A stretch of DNA of 64,000 bases from NCBI RefSeq assembly GCF_001442625.1, contig NZ_LMZQ01000014.1:62001-126000 (forward strand). The letters are read 5' to 3'. A program made the position numbers and the translations under genes. This document shows, piece by piece, positions 1-9,073 of the stretch. The notes under the pieces were generated by a model that had not been told where the DNA came from, ran no database searches, and saw only the letters and a program-made list of their open reading frames with translations. Positions within the stretch are counted from its first letter, which is position 1. Every line of letters starts with the position of its first letter. This DNA is from Pedobacter ginsenosidimutans. Lineage in GTDB: Bacteria > Bacteroidota > Bacteroidia > Sphingobacteriales > Sphingobacteriaceae.

Positions 1-136
1 TTTTTCCGAAAAAATCAAAGCTCATTTTGGCGAACAGATCGATTTTACGGGCTGGTTATCATCAATGGATCTAGATCAGCTGATCAACTTAAACTTAGGC
101 ATGATCATCTCTTACATCGAAGAATGCCAATCATAA
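1..136 (+). CDS. C-terminal tail of a carrier-protein-like gene (5' truncated by window)
   Basis: The second frame is open from the window edge to a TAA at 134-136 and gives 44 residues ending in MIISYIEECQS. The pattern of a helix with DLDQLINLNLG followed by a final short helix ISYIEE resembles the C-terminal end of acyl/peptidyl carrier proteins or a carrier domain at the end of a synthase. The next gene starts at 124, so the two overlap by 13 bp and are probably translationally coupled. The phosphopantetheine serine would lie upstream of the window, so the carrier assignment is an inference from a short tail plus the biosynthetic context. Confidence 0.5.
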   Translation, partial: FSEKIKAHFGEQIDFTGWLSSMDLDQLINLNLGMIISYIEECQS

Positions 137-888
137 CAGTAAACGGCAAATCGGTTCACATTCAGGAGCTCAATAAAGAAGCTGCTGAAACCATCGTCCT
201 CGTTCACGGGATGTTCAGTAACCTATCTGTTTATTATTTTAATATCGCGCCACTATTGGCCACAAAATATCATGTGGTACTGTACGACTTAAAAAGTCAT
301 GGCATGAGCGAAAAGGCTTTGGAGGGATATGACCTGGAGAGCATGACAAACGATCTGTTTGCATTAATGGAGGTTTTAAACCTTCAAAAAGTGCATTTAG
401 GTGGTTATAGTTTCGGTGGATTGATTGCCTTAAAAATGGCCATCCGCTTTCCAGAAAGCATTAACAAACTGGCAATAATTGAAGCACCAGATCCGAATGA
501 CGATAAAACAAGGGGAATTATTGATGAGTACAGCCGTGAATTTTTAGAACACTACGTTGAAAATTTTACTGATACCACAAAAGTAAAAATGGGTAAAAGG
601 CAGATGGAACGCAACCACCGCATGTACGAGTACCTTTTTTATCAAACTTCGATTAAAACCGACATGGAGCTGGAAAAGGACTTTTTTGGCAGCCCTGCAA
701 TCGAAACCATAAAACAGTCTACCCTATTGCTGTATGGCACTGATTCCAATTGCCTTAACGCAGGTAAACATTTAGACGGAATGATTAAAAATGCCTCGTT
801 AATTGCTGTGCCGGGAGATCATAATATCCCGATACAACAACCATTGGTAATCGCCGAAGCATTGTTAAACTTCTTTCAGGAAATATAA
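124..888 (+). CDS. alpha/beta hydrolase (possible thioesterase of a biosynthetic cluster)
   Basis: A 254-residue single-domain alpha/beta hydrolase fold protein without signal peptide. The oxyanion segment VHGM is at 27-30 and the nucleophile elbow GYSFGG puts the serine at 96. The acid is probably Asp207 (YGTDS) and the base His233 (GDHN), so the triad is complete. It starts inside the preceding carrier-like reading frame and is followed after 12 bp by a glycosyltransferase, so it belongs to the same transcription unit. In such a setting it could release or proof-read an acyl chain on a carrier protein; that role is inferred. The family also contains esterases and C-C hydrolases, and substrate cannot be read from the sequence. 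Confidence 0.85.
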   Translation: MPIITVNGKSVHIQELNKEAAETIVLVHGMFSNLSVYYFNIAPLLATKYHVVLYDLKSHGMSEKALEGYDLESMTNDLFALMEVLNLQKVHLGGYSFGGLIALKMAIRFPESINKLAIIEAPDPNDDKTRGIIDEYSREFLEHYVENFTDTTKVKMGKRQMERNHRMYEYLFYQTSIKTDMELEKDFFGSPAIETIKQSTLLLYGTDSNCLNAGKHLDGMIKNASLIAVPGDHNIPIQQPLVIAEALLNFFQEI

Positions 889-900
889 AATTAAACACAC

Positions 901-2100
901 ATGGCAAAATTTGTATTTGTTGTTCCTCCGCTAACTGGCCATATTAACCCTACACTGAGTATGGGTACTGCCTTGCTTGAAAGAGGCCACCGTGTAGGAT
1001 GGATTACTTTAGATGAATCATTAGGGGATAAACTTCCTGCTGGAGGCGAGTTGTTGTTGATCAGTTACGACCAAAACGATCAACAGAAAAAAGATTCAGA
1101 AAAATACCTCGATATCATCACCAAAAAGATTGTTTACGGCATCGATAGCATCAAATTTCTGTACGAGGAAGTATTGATTCCGCTTAACAGGCACAGTTAT
1201 GATGGTATTGCCGATATACTGGATCAGTTCAAGCCCGATATCGTGATAACTGATCATCAAATGTTTGCCGGAGCAATTGCCGCAAGCAATAAAAATTATC
1301 CTTATGTAACCTCGGTTACCGCGCCTGCAGCCATAAAAGTAATGGATGAGCTGCCCAAAGTGCATGAGTGGGAAGTAAATCAGATTGTAGCCCTGCAAAA
1401 AGAATTCGGTATAAATACCACAGATTCTATTGCCTGCTCTGATCTTGCCACTTTGGTATTTACCTCCAGAGATTTTTTTGGGGAGATGGATTTACCCGAG
1501 CATTTTAAATTTGTAGGTCCTGTTTTTAACCGCCGCAAAACTACAATTCCTTTCCGCTGGGAAGCATTTCATACCAGCAAACCAAAAATACTGGTCAGCA
1601 TTGGTACCACCTTCGATCATGAGCATAAAAAAGCCTTTTTTGCCAAGGTAATTGAGGCTTTCGCTAATGAAGACTTACATGTAGTTGTCGTTTCTGACCC
1701 TGCTTTATTTGAGGAATGGCCAGCTAATTTTACGGTGCAGCGCCAGGTACCGCAATTAGAACTTTTGCCTCACCTTGATGCTGTGGTTTGCCATGGCGGC
1801 CACAATACCGTTTGCGAAACCTTGATGAATGGCCTGCCCATGGTGGTTATTCCAATAGCATACGATCAAAGCCATGTTGCCGGACGTGTTTTCAGGGTAG
1901 GCGCCGGAGAGCGTTTAAACTTTAACCGTTTTAAAGCTAATCACCTTAAAGAAGCAGTAAACAAAGTGCTGCAGAACGAAAGTTATAAAATCGCTGCAGA
2001 GCAAATTAAACAATCCTTTATCGAAGCTGGTGGGACAGAAAGTGCCGCCGATTTATTGGAAGCGTTAAGCAACAAAACCTCAAACGTATTCATCAGTTAA
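901..2100 (+). CDS. MGT-family (GT1) glycosyltransferase
   Basis: A 399-residue GT-B fold transferase of the macrolide-glycosyltransferase type. The N-terminal VVPPLTGHINP segment carries the conserved acceptor-activating histidine (His14). The C-terminal sugar-nucleotide motif CHGGHNTVCET...GLPMVVIPIAYDQ spans about residues 297-323, with the diphosphate-contacting HGG at 298-300. The family moves a hexose from UDP- or dTDP-sugar to a lipophilic acceptor such as a polyketide, carotenoid or lipid. There is no signal peptide, so it acts in the cytoplasm. A paralogue follows after 10 bp. Donor and acceptor are unknown; the cluster suggests an acyl or polyketide product. Confidence 0.9.
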   Translation: MAKFVFVVPPLTGHINPTLSMGTALLERGHRVGWITLDESLGDKLPAGGELLLISYDQNDQQKKDSEKYLDIITKKIVYGIDSIKFLYEEVLIPLNRHSYDGIADILDQFKPDIVITDHQMFAGAIAASNKNYPYVTSVTAPAAIKVMDELPKVHEWEVNQIVALQKEFGINTTDSIACSDLATLVFTSRDFFGEMDLPEHFKFVGPVFNRRKTTIPFRWEAFHTSKPKILVSIGTTFDHEHKKAFFAKVIEAFANEDLHVVVVSDPALFEEWPANFTVQRQVPQLELLPHLDAVVCHGGHNTVCETLMNGLPMVVIPIAYDQSHVAGRVFRVGAGERLNFNRFKANHLKEAVNKVLQNESYKIAAEQIKQSFIEAGGTESAADLLEALSNKTSNVFIS

Positions 2101-2110
2101 ACTATACATT

Positions 2111-3313
2111 ATGTCAAAATTCCTTTTCGTTGTCCCGCCTTTTTTTGGCCACATCAGTCCAACTTTAAGTATTGGCGCAAGTTTATTGGCCCGCGGCCAT
2201 GAAGTAAAATGGCTGGGTATTACCCCACTTGCACAGGTGCATTTACCTGAAGGTGGCGAATTTATTTACCCTGAAGAAGATCTGGCTGAATATGCTGATG
2301 AAATACAACGCATTTTAAAACGTCAGGATGATGGCCCTGCGTGTTCTGGTCCGGAGGTGATGAAACTGGCCCTCGAAGAAACCTATGTTCCTTTTGCTAA
2401 AATGATGATGAAAGGGCTGAATAACTTTGTTGACGTCTGGAAACCTGATGTAATTATTAATGACTGCATTACCTTTGCTGGTGCATTAAGTGCACATTTA
2501 AAAGGCATACCATCTGTTACCACTACCCCAGTACCACCAGATGTAATGGGCGATACGGCTAACAGTGCACCCAAAATATTCGAATGGCAACAAAACTTAA
2601 TTAAAGGTTTACAAAGAGAAGTAGGCATTTATAGCGATGATATCCACATCCATTCGCATGAGTTGAATATGGTTTTCACTTCACAGGCTTTTGCAGGTTT
2701 TGAAGAAAAGCCACCGCATATGCATTTTGTTGGGCCGGTAAAAGGCAGGCCAAATTTAGCCCCTTTTGATTGGGAACGTTTAAGTCAAGCCACCGCCCCT
2801 AAAGTTTTTGTTTCGTTGGGTACTTTATTGGTTGACATCCGTAAAGAATTTTTCCAAAAACTGATTACTGCTTTCGAAAACCAGCCTGTAACCATTGTTG
2901 CAGCCACCAATCCTGATATTTTTGAAAAATGGCCTGATAATTTTATCGTAAACGGTTTTGTTCCGCAATCAGAGCTGATGCCACACATGGACGCGGTAAT
3001 CTGCCACGGAGGTTTTAATACCGTAAACGATACTTTCACCAATGGTTTACCGATGTTGATCACGCCCATCGCCTATGATCATTTTCATACTGCTAAACTA
3101 ATTGAGCAAGCGGGTTGTGGAGTAAGCATCCGTTACAAAAGGTTGCGCATCAGCGATTTAAGAGATACCGTTTTCGAGCTTTTAGAAAACCCTAAATACC
3201 GTGAGGCGGCACAAAAAATAAAAGAAACATTTATCGAAGCTGGCGGTAACGATAAGGCGGTGCAATTGTTGGAAGATTTTGCAAAAACAGCCCAAGCTGT
3301 GGAAACGGCTTAA
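2111..3313 (+). CDS. second MGT-family (GT1) glycosyltransferase
   Basis: A 400-residue paralogue of the preceding gene, with the same start (VVPPFFGHISP, His14) and a donor motif CHGGFNTVNDT...GLPMLITPIAYDH at about 298-323. In the donor motif the usual E/Q position is an aspartate (ND) and the final D/E-Q pair reads DH, so donor preference may differ from the first copy. The two genes lie 10 bp apart and probably arose by tandem duplication. Two transferases suggest a product with two sugars or two acceptor positions, which is an inference. A family B repeat separates this gene from the next cluster gene. Confidence 0.9.
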   Translation: MSKFLFVVPPFFGHISPTLSIGASLLARGHEVKWLGITPLAQVHLPEGGEFIYPEEDLAEYADEIQRILKRQDDGPACSGPEVMKLALEETYVPFAKMMMKGLNNFVDVWKPDVIINDCITFAGALSAHLKGIPSVTTTPVPPDVMGDTANSAPKIFEWQQNLIKGLQREVGIYSDDIHIHSHELNMVFTSQAFAGFEEKPPHMHFVGPVKGRPNLAPFDWERLSQATAPKVFVSLGTLLVDIRKEFFQKLITAFENQPVTIVAATNPDIFEKWPDNFIVNGFVPQSELMPHMDAVICHGGFNTVNDTFTNGLPMLITPIAYDHFHTAKLIEQAGCGVSIRYKRLRISDLRDTVFELLENPKYREAAQKIKETFIEAGGNDKAVQLLEDFAKTAQAVETA

Positions 3314-3355
3314 TGGTGAGTTGTCAACTTTAACAATACGGTCGCTAAGGACGGT

Positions 3356-3436
3356 CGTCATGCTGAACTCGTTTCAGCATCTTTCCTGCTATTAAGATCC
3401 TGAAATAAATCCGATAGCTATCGGATCAGGATGACG
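3356..3436. repeat. dispersed intergenic repeat, family B
   Basis: An 81-bp element starting cgtcatgctgaac and ending ggatgacg, with the internal palindrome ccgatagctatcgg. Related copies lie at 20804-20916, 29117-29142 (half), 55568-55671 and 58819-58918. It occupies most of the only sizeable gap in the 1-6514 gene cluster and could fold into a hairpin between the glycosyltransferases and the acyltransferases. Confidence 0.8.
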
Positions 3437-3457
3437 AAACCTTTATAATACTAAAAA

Positions 3458-4747
3458 ATGAAAAGAAAACTGTTATTTGGCGAAAGGATGTTATACGGGG
3501 ATGGAAAAAGCCCGTTTAACATTGTAATACCTTTCAAAATCAGGGGAGAAATCAAGGAAGACGATTTAAGGTTTGCCTTATTCAAAATCCAAAAAAAACA
3601 TCCCTGGTTAACCGCCGCAATACGTTTTGACGAAGATAAAAGGCCTTGGTTTGTAACCAATCTTACCGAAAATTTTAGAATCCCCATTCGCATTGTAGAC
3701 AGGTTAAACGATGGGCATTGGGAGCAGGAATCTACTTACGAGTGGAAAACCGTTTTTGATGCCTTCATTGCTCCGCTTTGCCGCATTACATGGGTTAAAG
3801 GTAAAGAAGTATCCGAATTTTTGATGGTATATCATCATTGTCTTTGCGATGGTACTTCGGCACTTTCTATTTTAACAGAATTGCTTCAGCTTTTGGATGA
3901 CCCTGATACCGATATTGGCAAAGAAATTCCAATTATGGGTGTAAAGGATGTGATTCCGAAAAAAGTATTAAACAGTTACCGCAACCGAACCAAAAACGGA
4001 CTGATCGGCAAAATTGCCACATTAGCGCTTTGGATCATCCCGATCAAAAAAATAGCTGTAGAGCGAAAAAATGATTTTATGATCCGCTGGAAATTCGATC
4101 AGGATTTCACTACACAACTCATCCAGTTTTGCAAAACCAATCAGTTCACCGTAAATACTTTGTTGAGTGCCGCAGTTTTAACGGCTTTTAAAGCGGTGAG
4201 AAAAGAAAAAGCATTTAACAAAATATCGCTCCCGGTAGATATCAGGAACTTTAACCCGATTATTAAAAAAGACCACATTTTTGCCTTCGGATTAATGATT
4301 GTACTTTCCCTTGTGCCAGAAAAAGACTTTATTGATAATGTGAAGGTCCTACAAAAAAATGTGAACGATAAATCGGCCAAACTAAATCCTTACAGCTTGA
4401 TGATGATGATGGAAGCTTGTCACCCTGCGTTAAACAACTTCACCAATTTCTTAAAATATGGAAAATCGAGTAACGATTGTATGTTTTCCAACCTGGGCAA
4501 AATAGACATCGGTTATCAATATCGAAACTTCGAAGTAGAAACCATATTCAGCCCTTCGGTAATGGGGCCATTAGGCAACACGACCACCATGATTGCCTCA
4601 ACTTACCGCAATCAAATGGATTTCACCTTTGTGGCTAGCGAAGGTTATGTTCCTTTTGTAGAAGCAGAAGCCATTAAAGAAAAAGTAATAGCTATCCTTA
4701 AAGAACAGGTTGAAAAACCAATCGAGATTTTAACTGCGACCGCATGA
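3458..4747 (+). CDS. condensation-domain-like acyltransferase with intact HHxxxDG
   Basis: A 429-residue stand-alone protein of the CoA/carrier-dependent acyltransferase superfamily (NRPS condensation, PapA, wax-ester synthase relatives). The catalytic motif HHCLCDG is complete at 126-132, with His127 as the expected base. The N-terminal half begins with a GERM...SPFNIV segment and a KHPWL motif typical of this fold. No signal peptide or membrane segment is seen. It overlaps the next gene by 4 bp (ATGA). Within a cluster holding a carrier tail and two glycosyltransferases, esterification or amidation of a glycosylated lipid or polyketide is the likeliest job; substrate is unknown. Confidence 0.75.
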   Translation: MKRKLLFGERMLYGDGKSPFNIVIPFKIRGEIKEDDLRFALFKIQKKHPWLTAAIRFDEDKRPWFVTNLTENFRIPIRIVDRLNDGHWEQESTYEWKTVFDAFIAPLCRITWVKGKEVSEFLMVYHHCLCDGTSALSILTELLQLLDDPDTDIGKEIPIMGVKDVIPKKVLNSYRNRTKNGLIGKIATLALWIIPIKKIAVERKNDFMIRWKFDQDFTTQLIQFCKTNQFTVNTLLSAAVLTAFKAVRKEKAFNKISLPVDIRNFNPIIKKDHIFAFGLMIVLSLVPEKDFIDNVKVLQKNVNDKSAKLNPYSLMMMMEACHPALNNFTNFLKYGKSSNDCMFSNLGKIDIGYQYRNFEVETIFSPSVMGPLGNTTTMIASTYRNQMDFTFVASEGYVPFVEAEAIKEKVIAILKEQVEKPIEILTATA

Positions 4748-6012
4748 AAAGAAGATTAATTTTAGGAGAAAGAATAATGCATGTAGATGCCAAAACACCA
4801 TTAAATTGTGTTTTTGGTGCTAAGATTTCGGGTAAAATCAGTGAAAAAAATTTGCACAAGGCACTGTTTAAAATCCAGCAGAAACATCCACTACTGCAAA
4901 TGAATATCGATGCTACAGGCAAAACACCATATTTCGTACGGAACGAAAACATTAGAAAAATACCCGTTAGAATTGCTGATCGCTTAACAGACGAGGATTG
5001 GTTAAAACAATCAAAAATAGAGTGGTATAAACTTTTTGATGCCCCAAACGAGCCGTTAGCCAGGTTAGTTTGGCTAAAAGGCGAAACCGAATCAGACCTT
5101 TTGCTCGTGCTTCCACACTGTATTTGCGACGGAACTACCATTTTAAATTTAATGCGGGAGCTGATGACTTTGATTGATGATCCTGAACAAGATCTGGCTC
5201 CATATCCTTCATTTCTTTCTGTTCGCGACCTGTTACCAGAAGATTTTATAATTAGTAAGGCGGGCCATTTTAAAGGGAAAATTTTTGCAGCGCTTGGCCG
5301 TTTGTTTTTCTTTTTTAAATCTACTTCAAACAATAACATAGATAGGAGCAATTACGCCGTTCATTGGAAAATCAGTGCAGAAGACACTAAAAACCTATTA
5401 ATAAAGTGTAAGGAAGAAAACACAACGGTGCATGCCGCCATCTGTGTGGTCTTTATGGAAGCTTTTAAACATGTGCAAGGCACTAAAGCCCATGGCAAAG
5501 TGATCTGTCCGGTTGATATCAGGCGATTTGTAGAGGCCATAAAACAAGACACCATGTTTGCCTTTGCCCCCATTGTAGAGTTAAAACTAGTGCAAGGCGA
5601 AAATGATTTCTGGACAAAAACCCGAAGCTTAAAAACCGATCTGGAAGCAAAAGTAGCAGAAATGAAAGTTCATGACCTGTTAAACATGAGTGAGTATTTC
5701 CATTCATCGGTAAATAAAATGATTGGCTTTTTGAAAACAACAAAGGGCACGCACGATGTGACCCTCAGCAACATGGGGCTTTTAAACATCCCGAAGGATT
5801 ATCAGAATTTTTCTATTGAAACGATTTATAGTCCTACAGTCGCTTTCCCGTGGAAAAATGCTAACACTTTAGTATGCAGCACTTTTAACGGACAGCTGGA
5901 TTTCTCTTTTATGTCAAACGAATCATTTCTTCGGGAATTTGAAGCCTGGCAGATCAAAGACAGGGTAATGGAACTGATTAAGGAAAATTTAAACGAATTG
6001 GCCAATGTCTGA
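4744..6012 (+). CDS. condensation-domain-like acyltransferase with altered PHxxxDG motif
   Basis: A 422-residue paralogue of the preceding gene, sharing the N-terminal MKRR-LILGER start and overall length. The catalytic motif reads PHCICDG at 124-130: the second histidine (His125, the usual base) and the Asp are kept but the first histidine is proline. That change is tolerated in some family members, so activity cannot be excluded. It starts in an ATGA overlap with the upstream gene and ends 8 bp inside the next one, so the three are translationally coupled. Together they may acylate two positions of the product or form a heterodimer; both ideas are inference. Confidence 0.7.
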   Translation: MKRRLILGERIMHVDAKTPLNCVFGAKISGKISEKNLHKALFKIQQKHPLLQMNIDATGKTPYFVRNENIRKIPVRIADRLTDEDWLKQSKIEWYKLFDAPNEPLARLVWLKGETESDLLLVLPHCICDGTTILNLMRELMTLIDDPEQDLAPYPSFLSVRDLLPEDFIISKAGHFKGKIFAALGRLFFFFKSTSNNNIDRSNYAVHWKISAEDTKNLLIKCKEENTTVHAAICVVFMEAFKHVQGTKAHGKVICPVDIRRFVEAIKQDTMFAFAPIVELKLVQGENDFWTKTRSLKTDLEAKVAEMKVHDLLNMSEYFHSSVNKMIGFLKTTKGTHDVTLSNMGLLNIPKDYQNFSIETIYSPTVAFPWKNANTLVCSTFNGQLDFSFMSNESFLREFEAWQIKDRVMELIKENLNELANV

Positions 6013-6514
6013 TAAAGTGGAATACGATGAGCAGGCCAGAGTGTCGAACTGGCGAAAGTTTGTGCGCAAAAACCTGCTGATACACCTTATCCCAAACACG
6101 GTATTGAATACAGTAGTGCCATATTTTGCTTTTAAAGCGCAAAACTCGGTGCATTTATTTAGTGGTGAGCAAAATCTGGCCAGGTTTTTATTGCCGATGT
6201 CGTTATTGTTACCGTTTATGATTACACTCGATATTTTAAAGAAAATAAAAGAACTGCAGCATTCGGGTGCTATAAATTACAAGGTAGACGAAAAAATCAC
6301 AGGTTATCCTTTTATATTGAAAAAAGCAGGTTTAAATGGCTTGTACAGCATTTTGGTGGTATTTGCATTGATGCTCGCACTACACTTCTCTTTCCCTAAA
6401 AATCACGATTTCGGAATTACCCCATCTGCTGTATGCGCGGGATTGTTGGCTGGTTTATATTCCATTACCTTTTTCTACCTCGCCATTAGAAGGTTTAGGA
6501 TTGATGCGGTATAA
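6005..6514 (+). CDS. small integral membrane protein of the biosynthetic cluster
   Basis: A 169-residue protein not recognised as a named family. A basic N-terminus is followed by about four hydrophobic segments near 24-44, 60-78, 111-129 and 138-160, with a charged loop (KKIKELQHSG) between the second and third. It overlaps the upstream acyltransferase by 8 bp, so it is the last member of the coupled set. It could anchor the soluble enzymes at the inner membrane or take part in export of the product. Neither is shown by the sequence. Confidence 0.65.
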   Translation: MSDKVEYDEQARVSNWRKFVRKNLLIHLIPNTVLNTVVPYFAFKAQNSVHLFSGEQNLARFLLPMSLLLPFMITLDILKKIKELQHSGAINYKVDEKITGYPFILKKAGLNGLYSILVVFALMLALHFSFPKNHDFGITPSAVCAGLLAGLYSITFFYLAIRRFRIDAV

Positions 6515-6838
6515 TGTTGATATCGTCCTCGTTTGAACGAGGACGATGATAGAGAGATCTGTTAAATGTAGATTTCTCGAATGCGTTGCACCCGATAGCT
6601 ATCGGGTCCGCTCGAAATGACGATCTCAGGTATAGCCAAATAGTCCTCGTTTGTAACGAGGATTAGCGAGATGTGCATTTGTAATGCACAAAGAAAAAAA
6701 CAATGGCGATAAAATCGCCTTTCCCGTTCATCCTCGTTACAAAAGAGGACGATAATAGAGATTTTTTTACAAATTGCATTTGCATCAAAGGTCCTTCGAC
6801 TCTGCTCAGGATGACACACGGCGAGTAATGGGAAACCG
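6515..6838. repeat. repeat-filled gap: family A copy and smaller palindromes
   Basis: This 324-bp gap carries a family A repeat at about 6551-6622 with the internal palindrome cccgatagctatcggg, several copies of a gtcctcgttt/aacgaggac inverted motif (near 6525-6545, 6645-6662 and 6731-6752) and a short family C palindrome near 6788-6815. No credible gene is seen. It separates the convergent ends of the biosynthetic cluster and the 6839-8917 gene. Confidence 0.7.
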
Positions 6839-8917
6839 TTACTCCAGCCAAACCATTTGTGTAAAAGCACCATTAGTAGCAATATCCCATGCCTCTACCC
6901 TTACCCAATGTCGGCCTTTTAAATTTACTGGCCAACTAAAATCCTTTTTACCAAAAGCCTGTGTAGTATTCAAATTAATGCGGTTTCGGTAAACCTTCGT
7001 TCCATCACCCGATACAATTTCGACAAAGCTTAAGGGAAATGTCCAGTTGAGGTTCATATTTATCTTTGCTTTTCCACTATGATCAATCTTCAAAGTCTCT
7101 CCTGCGCCTTTTCCATTAACATTAAAGCTCGGGATCAGTACCTCACCTGTCGATACAAAAAACTTTCCTTTTCGCATTACATCTAAAACAGGCTGCCAGC
7201 CATCGGCATAATTTGGCACCTTATCCAATTGTAAATAATTCACGTTTAAGTGTGCATACATTTCATTTTGCTCAGTAATGGTAAAGATATCAGCCTCCGA
7301 AATAATGTGTTTTTTCAAACCCCAGTTGGCCATATCATCCATCAGGTTCAATACCCTTTTACTTAAGGTTGGCAACGAAAGATCTCCTGGAATAGCTTTC
7401 CATGCAGCCCCCATAAAAGTCTCCGATTTAAAAAAGTCCTCTTCTTTATATTTGTCTGGGTAACCCGTCGAAGCCTTTGTTCGGGCATGGGCAGTCCAGG
7501 CCAAGCCATGTTCTTGTTCCAATAGTTTAAGCATTTCTGCTTTATCATTAATGCGGTAAACTTTACCATATTTCGGGTCGTTGGTTTCGAAAGGGAGATC
7601 GCTTTTTCTCGACATAATCCAATAAATTGGTTTAGGAAAAAATGCCAGCCAATGTCCACCATAAAAATTATTGGCTTCTTCTCCTGGTAACAATAAAAAA
7701 TTTGGATCAGATAATCTTTTAGTCTGTTTAAACAACGCATCTAATTCTTTTAAACGAACAGAATCTGGTCCCTTTGGATGTCCTGGTCCGTGAAATTCGG
7801 CAAGCTTAACAATATTTAAACCCGCCTTTTTCAACACCTCAACAAATTCGGGCTTTTCCGGAACGGCTTTTCCGCTCAGCACTACGTCCGAAATAAACTC
7901 ATTGTGGAAATGGCTAGCCATTGTTTTATAACCTGCCAAAGGCACATAAGTATCATTATGCGTAAACTTTTTAACTTCATCCAACGCTGCCCCCGCCTTC
8001 CCCGTGCTCAATAAACAGAAAAAATTAAGGCGCTGTTGGGTATTTGGCGGTGCATTAAACCAGGGCACATAACGTTTATCGCCTAATGGATCCTGACGGA
8101 TGCCGATACCAAAATCGGGAATCAGATCTAAATAGTTGCTGCCTTTCCAGGTAAACTTAAGGTTAAAAGCTTCATCCAATGGATAGAAATATTGATGCGG
8201 AGCAGGAAAAACGGCCAAACTTCCGCCATTATTTTCGCCGATAACGGTACGGTATTTTACCTCAAGATTTTTACTCGCATCTGTTTTAACCGCTTTCTCA
8301 TTCTGAAGATTACCTTTCACATCACTCCAGGCAATATTGGCCCAGGCGTCTTTTTTGCTCGTTAATCCGGCATCGTATAAAATAGCCGTAGAATCTTTTG
8401 GGGTTGATATCACTGCAGCCACATTAAACAAAGGGCTTCCATTATAAAGTGTTATTTCTAAAGCACCGCTAAAGGTTTCGCATTGAAGCCCATTTATTCG
8501 CACCACAGTTTGTGAACCCTTAGTAGAAACACTGGCTGTTCCTTTTTCGAACTTCACAACATTTGTGGTATATGGCCTTGTTGGAACCCGGTCAAAAAAA
8601 ACATCCCAGCCCCCACTGTTTGGACTTAAGGTGCGTTTACCTATTCTTAGTACAAATGCAGGATCGAGATGAGCAGCAACTTCTTTTAAGGCGCCTTGCT
8701 TACCTAACAGCAAACTTTTAAACAATGGTTTGGTACGATCAAGGTCTAAAATCATTTTACCTAAGGTTCCTTTGCCAGCTGGCCAGGTAAGTACAAGTTC
8801 TTTTTGATTGGAAGAAACTGTTGCACCATTGGTTTTAAAGGCTTTTAGGTTTACCTGGCTCTGCGCACAAAATGCCGAAAAGCATATTATAAATAATATA
8901 GAAATACTGTTTCTCAT
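6839..8917 (-). CDS. secreted PHP-like metallohydrolase
   Basis: A 692-residue protein beginning at the ATG at 8917, chosen because it is directly followed by a signal peptide (MRNSISILFIICFSAFCAQSQ). An N-terminal beta-rich half of about 320 residues precedes a domain with PHP/CehA-like metal-site features: HFH at 336-338, His376, a GEE at 412-414 with His422, HAR at 477 and a late Asp near 543. This fits a periplasmic metal-dependent phosphoesterase or related hydrolase. The exact metal ligands are inferred from spacing. It stands alone on the minus strand and its 3' end faces the biosynthetic cluster. Confidence 0.6.
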   Translation of the reverse strand: MRNSISILFIICFSAFCAQSQVNLKAFKTNGATVSSNQKELVLTWPAGKGTLGKMILDLDRTKPLFKSLLLGKQGALKEVAAHLDPAFVLRIGKRTLSPNSGGWDVFFDRVPTRPYTTNVVKFEKGTASVSTKGSQTVVRINGLQCETFSGALEITLYNGSPLFNVAAVISTPKDSTAILYDAGLTSKKDAWANIAWSDVKGNLQNEKAVKTDASKNLEVKYRTVIGENNGGSLAVFPAPHQYFYPLDEAFNLKFTWKGSNYLDLIPDFGIGIRQDPLGDKRYVPWFNAPPNTQQRLNFFCLLSTGKAGAALDEVKKFTHNDTYVPLAGYKTMASHFHNEFISDVVLSGKAVPEKPEFVEVLKKAGLNIVKLAEFHGPGHPKGPDSVRLKELDALFKQTKRLSDPNFLLLPGEEANNFYGGHWLAFFPKPIYWIMSRKSDLPFETNDPKYGKVYRINDKAEMLKLLEQEHGLAWTAHARTKASTGYPDKYKEEDFFKSETFMGAAWKAIPGDLSLPTLSKRVLNLMDDMANWGLKKHIISEADIFTITEQNEMYAHLNVNYLQLDKVPNYADGWQPVLDVMRKGKFFVSTGEVLIPSFNVNGKGAGETLKIDHSGKAKINMNLNWTFPLSFVEIVSGDGTKVYRNRINLNTTQAFGKKDFSWPVNLKGRHWVRVEAWDIATNGAFTQMVWLE

Positions 8918-9073
8918 ACAACTTAATCGTTTTAGTATAGATATAACGCAAGATAACAATTAAGTGCAAAACATAAAATATTGGAATCAGTAATGCATTT
9001 CGTTCATTATTTATTTTTTTAACAAAAAACACATAACATTACTTAACTTAATATAGAATTAAAACCAAACATT

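Noticed and set aside
1096..1398. 100-aa minus-strand frame inside the first glycosyltransferase
   Set aside because: It is an antisense shadow of a clear GT1 gene, without start signals.
4698..5351. 217-aa minus-strand frame across the acyltransferase junction
   Set aside because: It is antisense to two well-supported coupled genes and has low-complexity composition.
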